DNA of 64,000 nt from Xanthostigma xanthostigma (taxonomy: Eukaryota; Arthropoda; Insecta; Raphidioptera; Raphidiidae), in assembly GCA_963575645.1 (NCBI GenBank), contig OY754464.1, positions 66,810,948-66,874,947 of the forward strand. Reading direction: 5' to 3'. The position numbers and the translations under genes are program-made. Below are positions 1-10,389 of this stretch, piece after piece. The notes under the pieces are model-generated. The model made no database searches, was not told the DNA's origin, and saw only the letters and a list, made by a program, of their open reading frames with translations. Every line of letters starts with the position of its first letter. Position 1 is the first letter of the stretch.

Positions 1-30
1 AAAAGCTGTTTTCTGTTTAAAACCATCCAT

Positions 31-192
31 AGTAATGTTGTTAAGCCCTACTTAATCGTTCTACATAGATAGATAGATATACATCTTTATTTTCGACAGA
101 CAAGTCGACGCTATTACACTGACTTGTCTGTCGAAAATAAAGATGTATATCTATCTATGTAGAACGATTAAGTTGGGCTTAACAATACTACT
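31..192. repeat. 162-bp palindrome (foldback element)
   Basis: Two nearly perfect arms of about 70 bp face each other around a short loop near 111. The outer ends read TTGTTAAGCCC and GGGCTTAACAA, and the arms contain a GATA-rich stretch. There is no coding capacity. It is probably a foldback or MITE copy, but the ends belong to no family I recognise. Confidence 0.8.
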
Positions 193-369
193 ACATGAGA
201 GAGAGAAAAAGAAATAAATACAAAACAATCAACAATTATTCTAATTTGTGAATACACAAACTATATGTATAACAGATGTACAAATATACATATAGGCTAT
301 CAAAAAAAGATGCAACCTGTTAAAAACATTTTTCTTTTAATATAGTAGAAATATATTTTTTAATATAGA

Positions 370-557
370 CCAATTATGATCTCTGAAACAAATACGTAAC
401 TTGTTCTGACCCATATATTGCGGTCCTTGTTTATATACTCCCAAGTTACATTTAGGTAGTCTAATATCTGAACCAAATCTGGTATTATAATTGTGCATGT
501 CATTATTATATTCGACTGTTTCTAAATTATGCTTTATGTATAACAGCGTTTCTAATA
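370..557 (-). pseudogene. LINE ORF2 C-terminal fragment
   Basis: Read on the minus strand, this stretch contains MHNYNTRFGSDIRLPKC followed by a YKQGPQYMG-like run. Both resemble the conserved region downstream of the reverse transcriptase in Jockey/CR1-type non-LTR retrotransposons, where 'YNTR' and 'Y..GP.Y.G' motifs are common. No longer frame is open. It lies immediately beside the hAT insertion at 558 and runs opposite to the LINE tail at 1115, so they are two separate LINE remnants. The clade assignment is inference. Confidence 0.55.
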
Positions 558-1109
558 CTCTAATACAGTGATTCCCAAAGTGGTCTATATCTACCCCCAG
601 GGGTCGACGACAACTTGCAAGAGGTCCATGTCAGCGGGAAAAAAATTGGGGGTCCACGAAATGAAAATGGGGGTCAACGACCGTGAATATTCGAACAAAA
701 AAAGAAACAAACTGGACATCGTTAACCCAAGAGATTTAAGATTAAATCTAACTAAATTGATGCGAAATGTTGAAAATTTATTATTAAAGCATCAGGTTCA
801 TCCCTCACACTAATAGCATTTATTTTTTGCTTAGTTATTTTATGTTACAGAAAGTAAATTTTAATTTGATTCGTTTAATTTGAATCTAATTAATAAATAT
901 ATAAAACTAAACATTTCACACTACATTTCACTACCGTTATAAATTTAAATCGTTCAAAATGAGTAGCACTGTACCGGTTGTCAAAAATACATTTGAAATT
1001 AATGAATTTGCAAAAAATCAATATCAGGTAAGCAGGGGGTCTACCCAAAACCGAAAAACATGGCAAGTGGTCTACGAGACAAAAAAGTTTGGGGACTTCT
1101 GCTCTAATA
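558..1109. mobile_element. Non-autonomous hAT element with perfect 8-bp duplication
   Basis: The 8-bp direct repeat CTCTAATA lies at 558-565 and 1102-1109. It encloses a 536-bp element (566-1101) beginning CAGTGATTCCCAAA and ending, on the other strand, CAGAAGTCCCCAAAC. An 8-bp duplication with CAG-type termini is diagnostic of the hAT superfamily. Subterminal GGTCTA motifs are shared by both ends. The inside keeps only the 3' end of a transposase gene, so the copy is a deletion derivative. Confidence 0.9.
568..813 (+). pseudogene. hAT transposase 3' remnant (ZBED/SCAND3-like)
   Basis: The last 30 or so codons read like the extreme C-terminus of hAT transposases related to ZBED5/SCAND3: an 'N-DLRLNLTKL' stretch and then NVENLLLKHQVHPSH before the stop. 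The upstream codons are noncoding terminal sequence read through by chance, including a GC-richer subterminal part, so the ATG at 568 is not a real start. All catalytic residues are missing. The family call rests on short motifs only. Confidence 0.5.
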
Positions 1110-1114
1110 CTTCA

Positions 1115-1750
1115 GTTAAAAATTCCTCTAACTGCAAATTACTGGTTGCTTTTGTTGATGAACATCTCAAATGGTCGGTTCATACTGAAAATTTATGCTT
1201 TAAGCTCAGTAAGCAATGTTATGCTTCTAGACAACTGAATACCGTAGTTAGTATGAAAGTTTTAAGAACAGCTTATTTAGGATGCTTTCAATCGCATCTC
1301 AGATATGGTATTCCCTTTTGGGGAGCTGTGGATAGTATTCAACTCTTCAGAGCTCAAAAACTTGCTATCCGCATAATTTATGGTATTCCGCAATCGACAT
1401 CTTGTAGAGGTATTTAAAAAAAAAACAAAATTTTAACATTACCATACTTGTACATTATACGTCTGCCTCTGCTTTCTTCGTAGAACACAGATATTTTAAA
1501 AATTTCCTAAGCATTCATTAGCTTTGTTTGAGGGCAGCTGCAGATATATCTGTACAAGAATCTTTAACAATCTTCTAAGATCCATAAGATCATTAAAAAT
1601 GTATTCTGATTTTAAAAAGGCGGTAATTTTCTGATTGATGCAGAGTTTTATTCTTTTTATGAATATTTTTTATAATTTTATACTTTTATTATATACTATA
1701 ATGGCTTGTTACATACCTCTGTCACTGTAATGAATAAATAACTATCTATT
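1115..1750 (+). pseudogene. LINE ORF2 C-terminus and 3' UTR
   Basis: The stretch reads VDEHLKWSVH, LCFKLSKQCYA, VLRTAYLGCF, SHLRYGIPFWG and LAIRIIYG in order. This is the region just after the reverse transcriptase palm in Jockey/CR1-like LINEs. After a stop near 1417 the similarity resumes in another frame (KILTLPYLYI, then NNLLRSIRSLKNVF). The 3' end carries AATAAA-like signals near 1730. The open frame starting upstream at 959 is chimeric, because its first 50 codons lie inside the neighbouring hAT. Dead copy. Confidence 0.8.
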
Positions 1751-1889
1751 TTATTGGGGGTGCATGTAAAAAATGTAGTATATATGGCTCGTGGGACTGT
1801 TAAACTCGCTGACTAATCTTTTTCATAATGTGACAACTCGTAAATAAAATAAACATTCTAGATACAAAAACTACAATACCTTTTTTTAT

Positions 1890-2060
1890 TTAACGGGAGT
1901 CGGCTTGTCACTGGGAACGTCGTAGCCTCTTGGGCTTATTGTGTTATCTCCCAATCTCTTATATCACTCGATCCAGTGTCCTCGTTCCTTGCACTAGCTT
2001 GTGCAGTTCGTGGATTGGGTGATTGATATAATCTTCTGGACTCATTTGACAGACTTACTA
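1890..2060. repeat. Dispersed repeat, copy 1
   Basis: The phrases CACTCGATCCAG, CGTTCCTTG and ATAATCTTCTGGA recur in the same order at 39935-40100. The two copies are diverged. It may be the tail of a retroelement, but no protein motif supports a class. The 2.1-2.6 kb stretch to the right holds only a short GC-rich hairpin around 2205-2250. Confidence 0.5.
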
Positions 2061-2630
2061 AAAGATGAGTGATTGAAAAATTAAAGGACCAGTATTAATT
2101 CAACTGTATTTTATACAACAGATAAAACATGATGTACGAGCATTTTTTTTCAAAATTTCGTTCTTATTTCTTTATGCTTGCATCGCCCTCAATTACTTCT
2201 GAGGATACTACCGCCCCTGGGTCGCTCCTGCAGTCCCAGGGGAGCGGTATACACTGTCAGCTACCGGATTATTTCGTTAGTGGACAACGAACTGTAAGAG
2301 AAAAGATAGTGCATGTTTCTACAACGGAAAGTTTCTTTTGTGTGATTCTTTGTACAATAATGATGAATAAAGGAACAGACGATAATAGTGCACGAAGAAA
2401 ATAGTAGGTCTGTTCTTCTTCTATTTCTTTTGCAGCTCGATTCATTGTCCTCATGTAAATGCAGCGTGCACTTTTATCGTACTTTCACGAGTCACGCTAT
2501 TTTATACGAGCTGTCCGAAAACGAGACGATTATCGATAACACAAAAATCAGGTAGTTTGTGTCGAGGGAAAAAATAATTGACATTATCTGGACCTACTAC
2601 AATGAATATTCTAAAAATGCAATCAATACT

Positions 2631-3038
2631 TTAATCAATTTTTGAATTAGAACCTGTGAGCTGGGGGTTTGTAATAGGGAAACCATTACATCTGAGAAAT
2701 CTCTTATAAGCATTCAGTTTATAATTTCTCCCGATTCGTTCCGATCCGATCCGATTATGTCGGCTGTTGTGAGTGCCTACACTGGTCCCGATAGGGAAGC
2801 AGTTGCAGCTGTGTTTTGGAAGTATCATGGGTGATTCTAAAGACGATTTTCCCTCATAAAGAAGACGTGGGGCAATGAAAATAGACCTGAAGGGTAGACT
2901 TGCCAACTTATTGGAACATTTCCGGTCAATTCCAGGTATACCCACCGTATGACTATTCCTCACAAGATCAATCAACAACTTTCTGCCATTATATGCAATG
3001 AGATATCGGGCTGAAAACAAGCACGTTTGATTGGCCAA
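2631..3038 (-). pseudogene. Unrecognised 135-codon frame, possibly a LINE RNase H relic
   Basis: This is one of the longest open frames in the window. Around residues 25-47 it reads VRNSHTVGIPG...NKLASLP. That resembles the 'SHTGIPGNE.AD.LA' block of the RNase H domain in I/R1-type LINEs, with the acidic residues lost. No other motif is clear, and no reverse transcriptase flanks it. It could equally be a chance frame in a GC-richer stretch. Confidence 0.25.
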
Positions 3039-3039
3039 C

Positions 3040-4080
3040 CCTAGTCTGAAATATCAGGAGTAAAAACTAAGAAATGGAGCTCGTGTAGGCTAGGAAGAAG
3101 TGCAGAGGTTGAGAGAAGAGCTAATTCTGAGTCTGAGCCATTCTTCTGAAACTGTGGTGCATAGCAATTAAAGACAAATTTCAATCTTTAATAACGGCCA
3201 AAATTTTAAAAAAATCAAATTATAATGGGGATTCCCATTTAAAATTCTCACCTCCTGCGAGGGAGTGAGGAGTGGTTTTGTGTCTAAATTACCTTCCCCT
3301 CAAAACTATACAACTTTCGTGTGTTTTTTTCGGAATGTCCTCTTTTTTATCAAGTTCCCGTATAGATTAAAATGGATCATACCTAGTTGTCTGAAATATG
3401 TTATTTCAAAATTCGAGTACAGTGAGTGCAACAAGGACGGATGGCGATTTTTTGTTTTGAAGTTTTCAGTCCTGCTCCTAGGTTCTTTTTCTACTATGTG
3501 AACTGAAAGTGGCGTTGCGGTCGGATTGCGTATTTACCCGTCAGCCAATCGGTTCTCCGTTAGCAGCTCATCTCTCCCACTGCTGACGATGTCGTTTTGA
3601 GCAAAATTATTCTTATTGCGGAAAATGTGTAGTTTTGACTCCATGATCTTCGAGCGTGAATGCAGCGCATAAAATACATCTGGTGTCGGTAACCTATGGT
3701 AGATGAAATGTAGAGCATTTTCCCTTTGATAAGTAAGCCATCAAATCCTGCAGATATAATAAATAACTGTATAGTCCAGGAGTAACCAAGTAGTGACGCC
3801 TGTCAAGGGTTTCGTAGCCTGCGGCAGTTCTTCCGCCTATTCAACTCCTTTGTCTCTTTTAAAACACAAATAGATCGCTTTATTATCTCTTCTGATTCAA
3901 TCAGAACAATCCCGTGATTGGTCCACAGCCAATGTGATGCCCTCGGGGTAACGTAAGAGAAGATCGCGTTATATAGATTGAAACATCGAACATCCAACCA
4001 GAGATGTTTTTGTAAAAATATTCGTTGGGAGACGGAAATATTTTCCGGTTCTTTGAAATATTTAAATTGCTTTATCTACT
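3040..4080. other. No recognisable feature
   Basis: About 1 kb of mixed composition. The open frames are under 80 codons and show no recognisable motif. I see no terminal repeats or tandem structure. Confidence 0.5.
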
Positions 4081-4090
4081 TAGGTCAACA

Positions 4091-4988
4091 TTAAGGAGGT
4101 TGAGCCGTTTTACGAAGATAATGAAAACAATCTGGAATGAAGTTTTTTTAATAGATTTTTCCTGACAAAATTTTCTGTAAAAAATCCAAAATCATTAGGA
4201 GATTTATAAAGTTAAAAATTAAAAAAAACTTTTACATGTAGTCTTATGGAAAATATGTCAACCTAGCATGCAAACGGTACATTTTAATTTTTTGCAAATA
4301 ACCAAATAATGTCAGCAGTACCAAAAACTAACTATGTAAAGCATCTATGTCTTACGCATATTTTAATATTTTTTCCAATTTAATTAGGAGACTTTTAATC
4401 AATAAAAAAAATTATTAAACCATAGCACTTTTCGATTATGGACTTTTATTCTTGACAGTTTTAACAATTTTTCACTGAATTTTCAACTTTTTAATGATTT
4501 AATTAAAATTTTTATTACTTCTAATTTCTTTTTTTAATTATTTACTGTAAAAATATGTAAAATACAGATATTTACATAAATTTATTATATCTAACCTAAT
4601 TTTGTACAAAAAATTCAAAAGTCCATTAAGTAAAATACTGAAATAATTAATTAATATTTAAAAAAATGTTTATTTATGTTTTTATGACAATAATTTTTGG
4701 TATCATCGACATATAACCTTTTGTAAAAAATGGTTGTCTGTAAAGTCGGTTTACGGACGATAGTTTTACGTGATAACGTATTCCGCTCGAATATCATATT
4801 TAATAATCACGCACAGGGTCAGGCGGAACGTTACACTTTTTCGTGCATGCAGCCGGTGTTTCATCTTTTTATATTGACGTGATTCATCAATTTATAAGAC
4901 GTTATCACGTCAAAATTTATTATGGAAAAGTTCCCATTTAGAATTCGACTTACTTTTGATTGGGACTGTAACGCATCAACCTCCTTAA
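4091..4988 (+). mobile_element. TTAA MITE family 1, copy A (piggyBac-like)
   Basis: TTAA duplications lie at 4091-4094 and 4985-4988. The termini are GGAGGTTGA and its complement TCAACCTCC. The inside is AT-rich and shared with copies at 22883-23992 and 46520-47226. TTAA targets with short terminal repeats are typical of piggyBac-derived MITEs, although other superfamilies also use TTAA. This copy has been enlarged by K1 inserted at 4731-4914. Confidence 0.85.
4731..4914 (+). mobile_element. K-family element, copy K1 (short form)
   Basis: It begins TGGTTGTCTGTAAAGTCGG and ends ACGTTATCACGTCAAAA, as do K2-K6. The two ends are not long inverted repeats of each other, but each carries ACGTGATAACGT in opposite orientation near its tip. 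The uninterrupted version of this site is seen in MITE copy B near 23915, so K1 is a genuine later insertion. Insertion into an A-run, perhaps with a 4-bp A duplication, fits all six copies. The superfamily is unresolved. Confidence 0.85.
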
Positions 4989-4989
4989 T

Positions 4990-5505
4990 ACTCTATATTA
5001 TCAACATTATTTTGATTTGATTTTTAAAATGTAAAACCAAAAAATGTTTTGATGTGAAATTACGCTTTTAAAATCGTAATAGTACTGAGGGACATCCACT
5101 AAAAGTCGTTACGAAAAGTGGCTGATAATGTTTTTACGAAATTAGTGTCATTCGAAAGCTAAAATTATTACTGAAAAGTGATCAACAAAAATCGTGAACT
5201 GGTTCTGTCTACATTATTAATTTCTTAGTCCACCATCAGGGTAGAATATTCGTGTCATAACTCCGGTTTGTGCTCCTGACATTATCTATCCGATTTTTTC
5301 CCCCGATTTTTAGAATAATTAAATTATATTACCTAATAATTAGAAAGACACATTACATTTTTAGATGATCATTGTAATTGTCTTTTAATATAGCTAATAC
5401 CTGGGGCATTTTTATTCAAAAAATTAATTCTGAGCTAATTTTTACTGTTCTTTACACCTTTTCCTCTTCCAGCAAACATAACTCAAATTAATAAATTAAT
5501 TTTAG
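4990..5505. other. No recognisable feature
   Basis: AT-rich sequence between the TTAA MITE and a short palindrome. I see no motif, repeat or open frame of interest. Confidence 0.5.
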
Positions 5506-5510
5506 GTTAG

Positions 5511-5555
5511 AGTACGATAACTCGATGTTATTTGAGCACATCGAGTTATCGTACT
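5511..5555. repeat. 45-bp perfect hairpin, end-to-end remnant
   Basis: AGTACGATAACTCGATG faces its own complement across about 9 bp, followed by GGACCC. The same termini, also followed by GGACCC, bound a 626-bp element at 49823-50448. This is therefore probably that element reduced to its two ends. Confidence 0.75.
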
Positions 5556-5569
5556 GGACCCTGAATTTT

Positions 5570-6480
5570 AAATAAAAACGAAAGTAGTTTGGCCTATTTC
5601 ACTATTTCAATTTACTGTTTTTTTCACACTTTTCGTCAGAAAGAAATGAAAACCCAACCCTAGTTGTTGTCGGGTCGGCGTCTATCTGTCGGTCGTTGAA
5701 AGACGATGCCACAAGCAAGTGGTTCTGGGATTCCCCGTTTCGCTTAACGCCAGTCGTTGCGATTAGAAACGGACATTTATCCGCTCTGAATTGCTTTGAT
5801 GTGAGTTCCACGTCTGTCAACACGAACGTTGTTAAAACCCTGAAAATGACATTCCGTATTACAACATTACAACACTAAACTTGCCAAACATACCACTTAA
5901 ATCAGCTATGTTTATTTACACCCTATTAAGTTTAACCTTTAATAACACTACAATTGGCGCTAATGATCTCAGTTATCAATCAGTTATAATCAGCCTCAAC
6001 CATAATTATTTATCTCCAATATAGGTATTTAAATGAAACCTATTTAAGCGCAATAGGTAGAAGTTATTCCGATTGGATATGGAAAAAGCGTGGCGGAAAG
6101 AAATAGGGGCACTCAAGCATACCTACCAGATAAAATATTATGTTTACAACAATATCATGGTTTGACGCATTGTGAACGACTATGGATATATTTCTCTCGA
6201 TAACGATAAGAAATCTACGATATGTGGATACATAAATGAAAAATGGCATTTGCCACGCTATGCCCCGTATATGGGGGTAAAGTAGGATACCCTAATAGTT
6301 TTTTTTATCAATCATCATAAACTTCTCTTTTAAAACTAAAGAAACAAAAGAATTAACAAATCAATGTTACTAATTAAATGTACACTGCTACGTAACGAAA
6401 TATTAGCCACCACAATACATAAACAGGTTAGAACAGATTTTTTTTAACGAAAACACCGATTTAGAGACTTTTGTTTATAT
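5570..6480. other. No recognisable feature
   Basis: The two overlapping opposite-strand open frames at 5602-5878 are short and show no motif. The rest is AT-rich single-copy-looking sequence. Confidence 0.45.
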
Positions 6481-6484
6481 AGCA

Positions 6485-7109
6485 CTAGCGGTTCCGTCCG
6501 GTTTCACCCGGGTGTAAAAGAACGAATTGGGAAGGGAAGAAAATGAGTACTTACACACATTCATCTTAGTTTACCGAGATGAATGTTGTGTCCTAATTTC
6601 ATGATGATCGGAGTTACCGTTCAAAAGTTTTTGTCGATAAAAAGCAGTATTTATACTTTTTTTAACTAATATTTTTTTTTAATTAATTAAATAAAATTAA
6701 AATAAATTTAAATGTAACCCTTAGAAGAAAGCAATGTAGAAAATAAAAAATAAAATAAAAATATATTCGCCCAACGTGGGGATCGAAACCCACGACTCTG
6801 ATATTGACAGTCGCATGCTCTACCGATTGAGCCAGCCGGAGTTGTGTACTCACAACGCTAATATTATGAGTATATTTAGTTAGTTCATTTCACCTGAATA
6901 GAGGCTTATTTTTGAGATACGTTTTGCAACATTTATCATTAATGCTTCGCTCCTAATGGTCGTAGCGTGATATTATATAGCCTATAGCCTTCCTCGATAA
7001 ATTGGCTATCCAACAAAAAAAAATTTTTTTTTCAATTTGAACCAGTAGTTCCTGAGATTAGCGTGTTCAAACAAACAAACTCTTCAGTCTTATAATATAT
7101 TAGTATAGA
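6485..7109 (-). mobile_element. Non-autonomous Helitron H1 carrying a tRNA-like gene
   Basis: Read on the minus strand, it starts TCTATACTAATATATTATAAG at 7109 and ends in a GC-rich hairpin (CCCGGGTGAAACCGG) followed by GGAACCGCTAG at 6485. The flanking bases are A and T. A 5' TC, a 3' hairpin close to CTAG and an A|T target are the hallmarks of Helitrons. There is no Rep/helicase coding, so it would need an autonomous partner. It shares its body with copies at 26080, 52887 and 63034. Confidence 0.92.
6768..6841 (-). tRNA. tRNA-Lys-like pseudogene, anticodon loop reads GTC
   Basis: The minus strand gives a cloverleaf close to insect tRNA-Lys(CTT): the A-box GGCTCAATCGGTAGAGC and a T-arm of GTGGGTTTCGATCCCCAC. 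The anticodon loop is CTGTCAA, so position 34-36 is GTC (Asp) instead of CTT. The anticodon stem has two mismatches, the T-loop has one extra base, and the first acceptor pair is broken. It lies on the Helitron's own strand and is inherited as Helitron cargo. It is unlikely to be a working tRNA. Confidence 0.75.
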
Positions 7110-7568
7110 TAAACGGCAGTCGAAATGCCGTGGATCGCTCATGAAGCTCACGCGCCGACTAACGACCTATCAAAACGAGCCATTTGACACTTTGCACGGC
7201 GTTTCATTCGTGCCGCATGAGAGATACTCCGCTACCCCACTATGCCCCCCTCTCCCGTTCACGTGCGGTACTAGTAATTAACTCGTCAACAGATGCCAGT
7301 AAAATATAAATGAAATTGCGCTTCCATTGTTCTAATGAAATATTGTCCAAGATTGCACTTACTTACTTAAAAGTTGACATCGTGTCTGTGAACGAGAGAG
7401 GGCGCGAACGTATACTGATGAGTGAATGAGAGAGTTTCACTTCTATCGTGTGGCCTTAAACACGTAAGCATTCGTATTTGATTTTCAGACAATGATAAAA
7501 ATATTACGTATCAATGGTGGAAGTAAACGTGCTGACGTGGTGGAGGTAGCGGGTTTGAGTATTGTTAC
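7110..7568. other. No recognisable feature
   Basis: GC-richer than its surroundings around 7120-7270. It has no open frame of note and no repeat partner that I found. Confidence 0.4.
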
Positions 7569-8142
7569 TGTTTAAATATAATTATTATTGGGTCACCTCG
7601 TATCTTGAATGAATTCAAATACAGAATTTTAGGCCAAAAAGAAAACAATTTTTATTTGCTTACATTATTGATCAACGTTTCGGCATCAATTTGCGTCTTC
7701 TTCAGGATCTACAAATTATATTCTATTACAAATTGAAATAAAATAAACAAAAAATTAACAAAATATTATGGTATGATAAAATTATACGGGATACAAGGCT
7801 AAATATAAAAACAATTTTTATTCACTAGAACATCATTTAATCGTCAACGTTTTGGCAGGTCCTGAAGATGACGTGAATTTCTGCCGAAACGTTGACGATT
7901 AAATGGTGTTCTAGTGAATAAAAATTGTTTTTATATTTAGCCTTGTATCCCGTATAATTTTATCATAAACAAAAAATTGGAAAATTATAAAATCACAATT
8001 TTTGGTTTATTTATTTCAATTTGTAATAGATTATAATTTGTAGATCCTAAAGAAGGATCAAATTGATATCAAAACATTGATCAATAATGTAAGCAAATAA
8101 AAATTATTTTTTTTTTGCCTCAAATCCTGTGTTTAAATATAG
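7569..8142. mobile_element. Foldback element F1 with 12-bp target duplication
   Basis: The direct repeat TGTTTAAATATA lies at 7569-7580 and 8131-8142. Inside are two opposed arms of about 150 bp (7611-7760 and 7977-8130). The left arm contains, on the minus strand, the core CTGAAGA..GCCGAAACG at 7675-7704, which resembles hammerhead ribozyme boxes. A duplication longer than 10 bp suggests target-primed reverse transcription, as in Penelope-like elements. F2 is nested between the arms. Confidence 0.8.
7743..7978. mobile_element. Foldback element F2, nested in F1, 14-bp duplication
   Basis: ATAAACAAAAAATT is repeated at 7743-7756 and 7965-7978. The 208-bp insert is a near-perfect palindrome whose outer arms read ATGATAAAATTATACGGG. 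The core CTGAAGATGA..CTGCCGAAACG lies at 7862-7891. A sister copy (F3) is at 27997-28312 with about the same arm sequence. It sits between the arms of F1 and so inserted later. Confidence 0.85.
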
Positions 8143-8419
8143 TTCTCAAAACGAGTTTAAGTTCTGCAACAATCGGTAGGTACTATTTTAGTATCGTAAG
8201 ACAAGTTATTTTTTAACTAAAAATCTTTTGTAGGTATGTGTATTAGGGTGATTCAAAAAATTTTTTTAATCCTTTCTTTTTGCTCTTAGCCTCTAAAATG
8301 TTTCTATTCAATGTAAAAAATAATCCTCACGAAAGATATGCGCTGTAGCTCAGCTCTAATAGGTCGCTATTTTAATTATAGTTTCCCATTTAATTAACAT
8401 GGGAATTTTTTTATTTTTT

Positions 8420-8505
8420 TTTTAAATTGAAATTACCTGTAATTAGCGCGTTCAACCAAACAAACAACAAAACTCTTCAGCTTTATATATTAGTACCTAT
8501 ATATA
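8420..8505 (-). mobile_element. Helitron 5'-end fragment
   Basis: Minus-strand sequence TACTAATATATAAAGCTGAAG, followed by a GTTTGTTTGG-type run and GAACGCGCTAAT, matches the first 70 bp of Helitrons H1-H4. The remainder to 8260 does not match them. It is either a truncated copy or a related Helitron with a different body. Confidence 0.6.
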
Positions 8506-8984
8506 TCGTGTTCATTGTGATAATAATAATAATAAGAAAAATCGCAGGATTGTAGTCAAAAATATTAGATTTATGTAGGACGTTACAACAATCGACTTTC
8601 TGTTTTCACTGGGCTAAATACATAAAAATTTAGCGTTATATTGCCATCTTGCAACCCTATTGCGCATCTGTGGATGAAAGTAAAAATACTAATATCGCTA
8701 TTAAAAAATAGGGGTTGGTGGTAGAACGGTGAAAATTCAGGGTTATAATTATTTTTAAAGGCAAATCATAAAAAAATTTAAAAACAATTTGTACTAAAAA
8801 TAAAAAAATAATTCTAGAGAGGGCCACCCTTATCACCTAGGGGTATAAAAAATAGTCTACGACCTATTCTCAGACCTGCCAAGTATCCTACACAAAAAAT
8901 TTCATAAAAATAGGTCAATCCGTTTCGGAGGAGTTCGATAACAAACACTGTAACTCGAGATTTTTATATATAATAATAATAATA

Positions 8985-9560
8985 ATCATTTATTGCGATG
9001 CCACTAATGTGGATTGTGGATACAAACGTCAGTACATAAAAAAATTAAAAAAGATCCTTCAAATCATAAGGCACCGTATTGCAAAGATATTGCTTTAATT
9101 TGTTATTAAACTGTTCAGTTTTTTTTTTTAATTTTTGATTTCGTCAGGTAATTTATAACACATTTTGTAACCTAAGTATAAGGGACTTTTTTCAAAAAAG
9201 GTTGTATTATGTTTTAACACAATTTTGCTATTGCAGATGTTATAATTTTTTGTTTGATTTTCTGAAAAAAATTGGTTGTCTGTAAAGTCGGTTTACGGAC
9301 GATAGTTTTACGTGATAACGTATTCCGCTCGAATATCATATTTAATAATACATCGGAACGTGACACATTTCGGAACGTGACACTTTTTCGTGCATGCAGT
9401 CGGTGTTTCATCAATTTATAAGACGTTATCACGTCAAAAACATTTTTGTGTGCATAACTGTGAGCAGTTCAAGAGCAAAAATCCCGTAAAAAGTTAGTGG
9501 TTTGTTTTCTTTGAATAAATTTCGACATGAATCTCTGAATTTCATATTGAATATATTACC
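8985..9560 (-). pseudogene. LINE ORF2 C-terminus and 3' tail, split by K2
   Basis: On the minus strand, the part right of K2 reads FRDSCRNLFKE...LTFYGIFALELLTVMHTK. The part left of K2 reads FFEKSPLYLGYKMCYKLPDEI, then LKQYLCNTVPYDLKDLF and a stop. These are the usual C-terminal motifs of Jockey/CR1-like LINEs. The 3' end has GCAATAAATGATT followed by (ATT)n at 8985-9000. The reading is continuous apart from the K2 insertion at 9272-9439 and an AT-rich slip. Confidence 0.75.
9272..9439 (+). mobile_element. K-family element, copy K2 (short form)
   Basis: Same two ends as K1: TTGGTTGTCTGTAAAGTCGG at the left and GACGTTATCACGTCAAAA at the right. Internally it has two spaced copies of CGGAACGTGACAC before the conserved CATGCAGTCGGTGTTTCATC. 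It interrupts a LINE coding tail, so it is younger than that LINE copy. Confidence 0.85.
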
Positions 9561-9569
9561 CTTAAAATC

Positions 9570-10160
9570 TTCTTTTGTAGATATTATACACGAGTCTCTT
9601 CAGACGACCGGTCGATGTTCCCAGCACCGGCTAGACGCATGTGTATTATTGTGATCTAGCTGTCTTTCAGTCAGTGAATTAAGCGTAGGTACGCTGTTTC
9701 GTCTTTTGGCCGCAGTTAAAATGTAGTGGCTTTGACAGCTGATTTGATGTATTATCGTTACAAAACGTCTTGTATGCCTGTCAATACATGTCTTCCGATC
9801 GCACATTAACTTACAGTGCCGTGGGCCGTAAGTGTTTTTTTTTTATTCAAAACCCACAACATTTCCAACAGACTGTAAAATATGTTTTGCTTCACAAATC
9901 ACCTACATGATTAGTCATCATTATCATTTTATTTACAGTACTGAATATTGCGATAGATTTATAAAAAAAGAATTAGTATTTTCCGAACTTTCTGTCTGGC
10001 TATTAGTTAGTAAATAGACACACAGACGAACAACAAAGTGTTTCATTTTAATGTAGGTAAGCCTAAAAAGAAGTTAATTTTAATACTAGATCGAAGCCGT
10101 GACTTCGCTCAAGCTATGTACTGCCACCCTAATCTAGAAAGCTGTATATCAATTTTTTCC
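9570..10160. other. No recognisable feature
   Basis: Short open frames only, such as 9600-9806 (-) and 9832-10017 (+). None has a recognisable motif, signal peptide or neighbour that would support a gene. Confidence 0.4.
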
Positions 10161-10163
10161 TAT

Positions 10164-10388
10164 TTGCAACCCAAAAGAATGGCGAGACCTCTGGTGAAAA
10201 TGCGCCGAACTGTCCTAAGGGGGGTTTTTGATCGATTTAGAAAAACATGATGGAGGCTAGGTTAGCCTCCATCTTGCTTTTCTAAATCAATGTTTACCTT
10301 ATGCCTCCATAGTTTACCTGTCAAAAACCCCCTTAGGACAGTTCGGCCCATTTCTCACCAGAGGTCTCACCATTCCTTTGGGTTCCGA
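10164..10388. repeat. 225-bp palindrome
   Basis: Arms of about 85 bp start GCAACCCAAAAGAATGG and end CCATTCCTTTGGGTT, with GAACTGTCCTAAGGGG inside. A second small hairpin (GATGGAGGCTAG / CTAGCCTCCATC-like) forms the centre. The 70-codon open frame across it is a by-product. No target duplication is obvious. Confidence 0.75.
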
Positions 10389-10389
10389 A

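Noticed and set aside
3803..3997. Possible small gene on the minus strand
   Set aside because: A 64-codon frame without motif, splice signals or repeat support.
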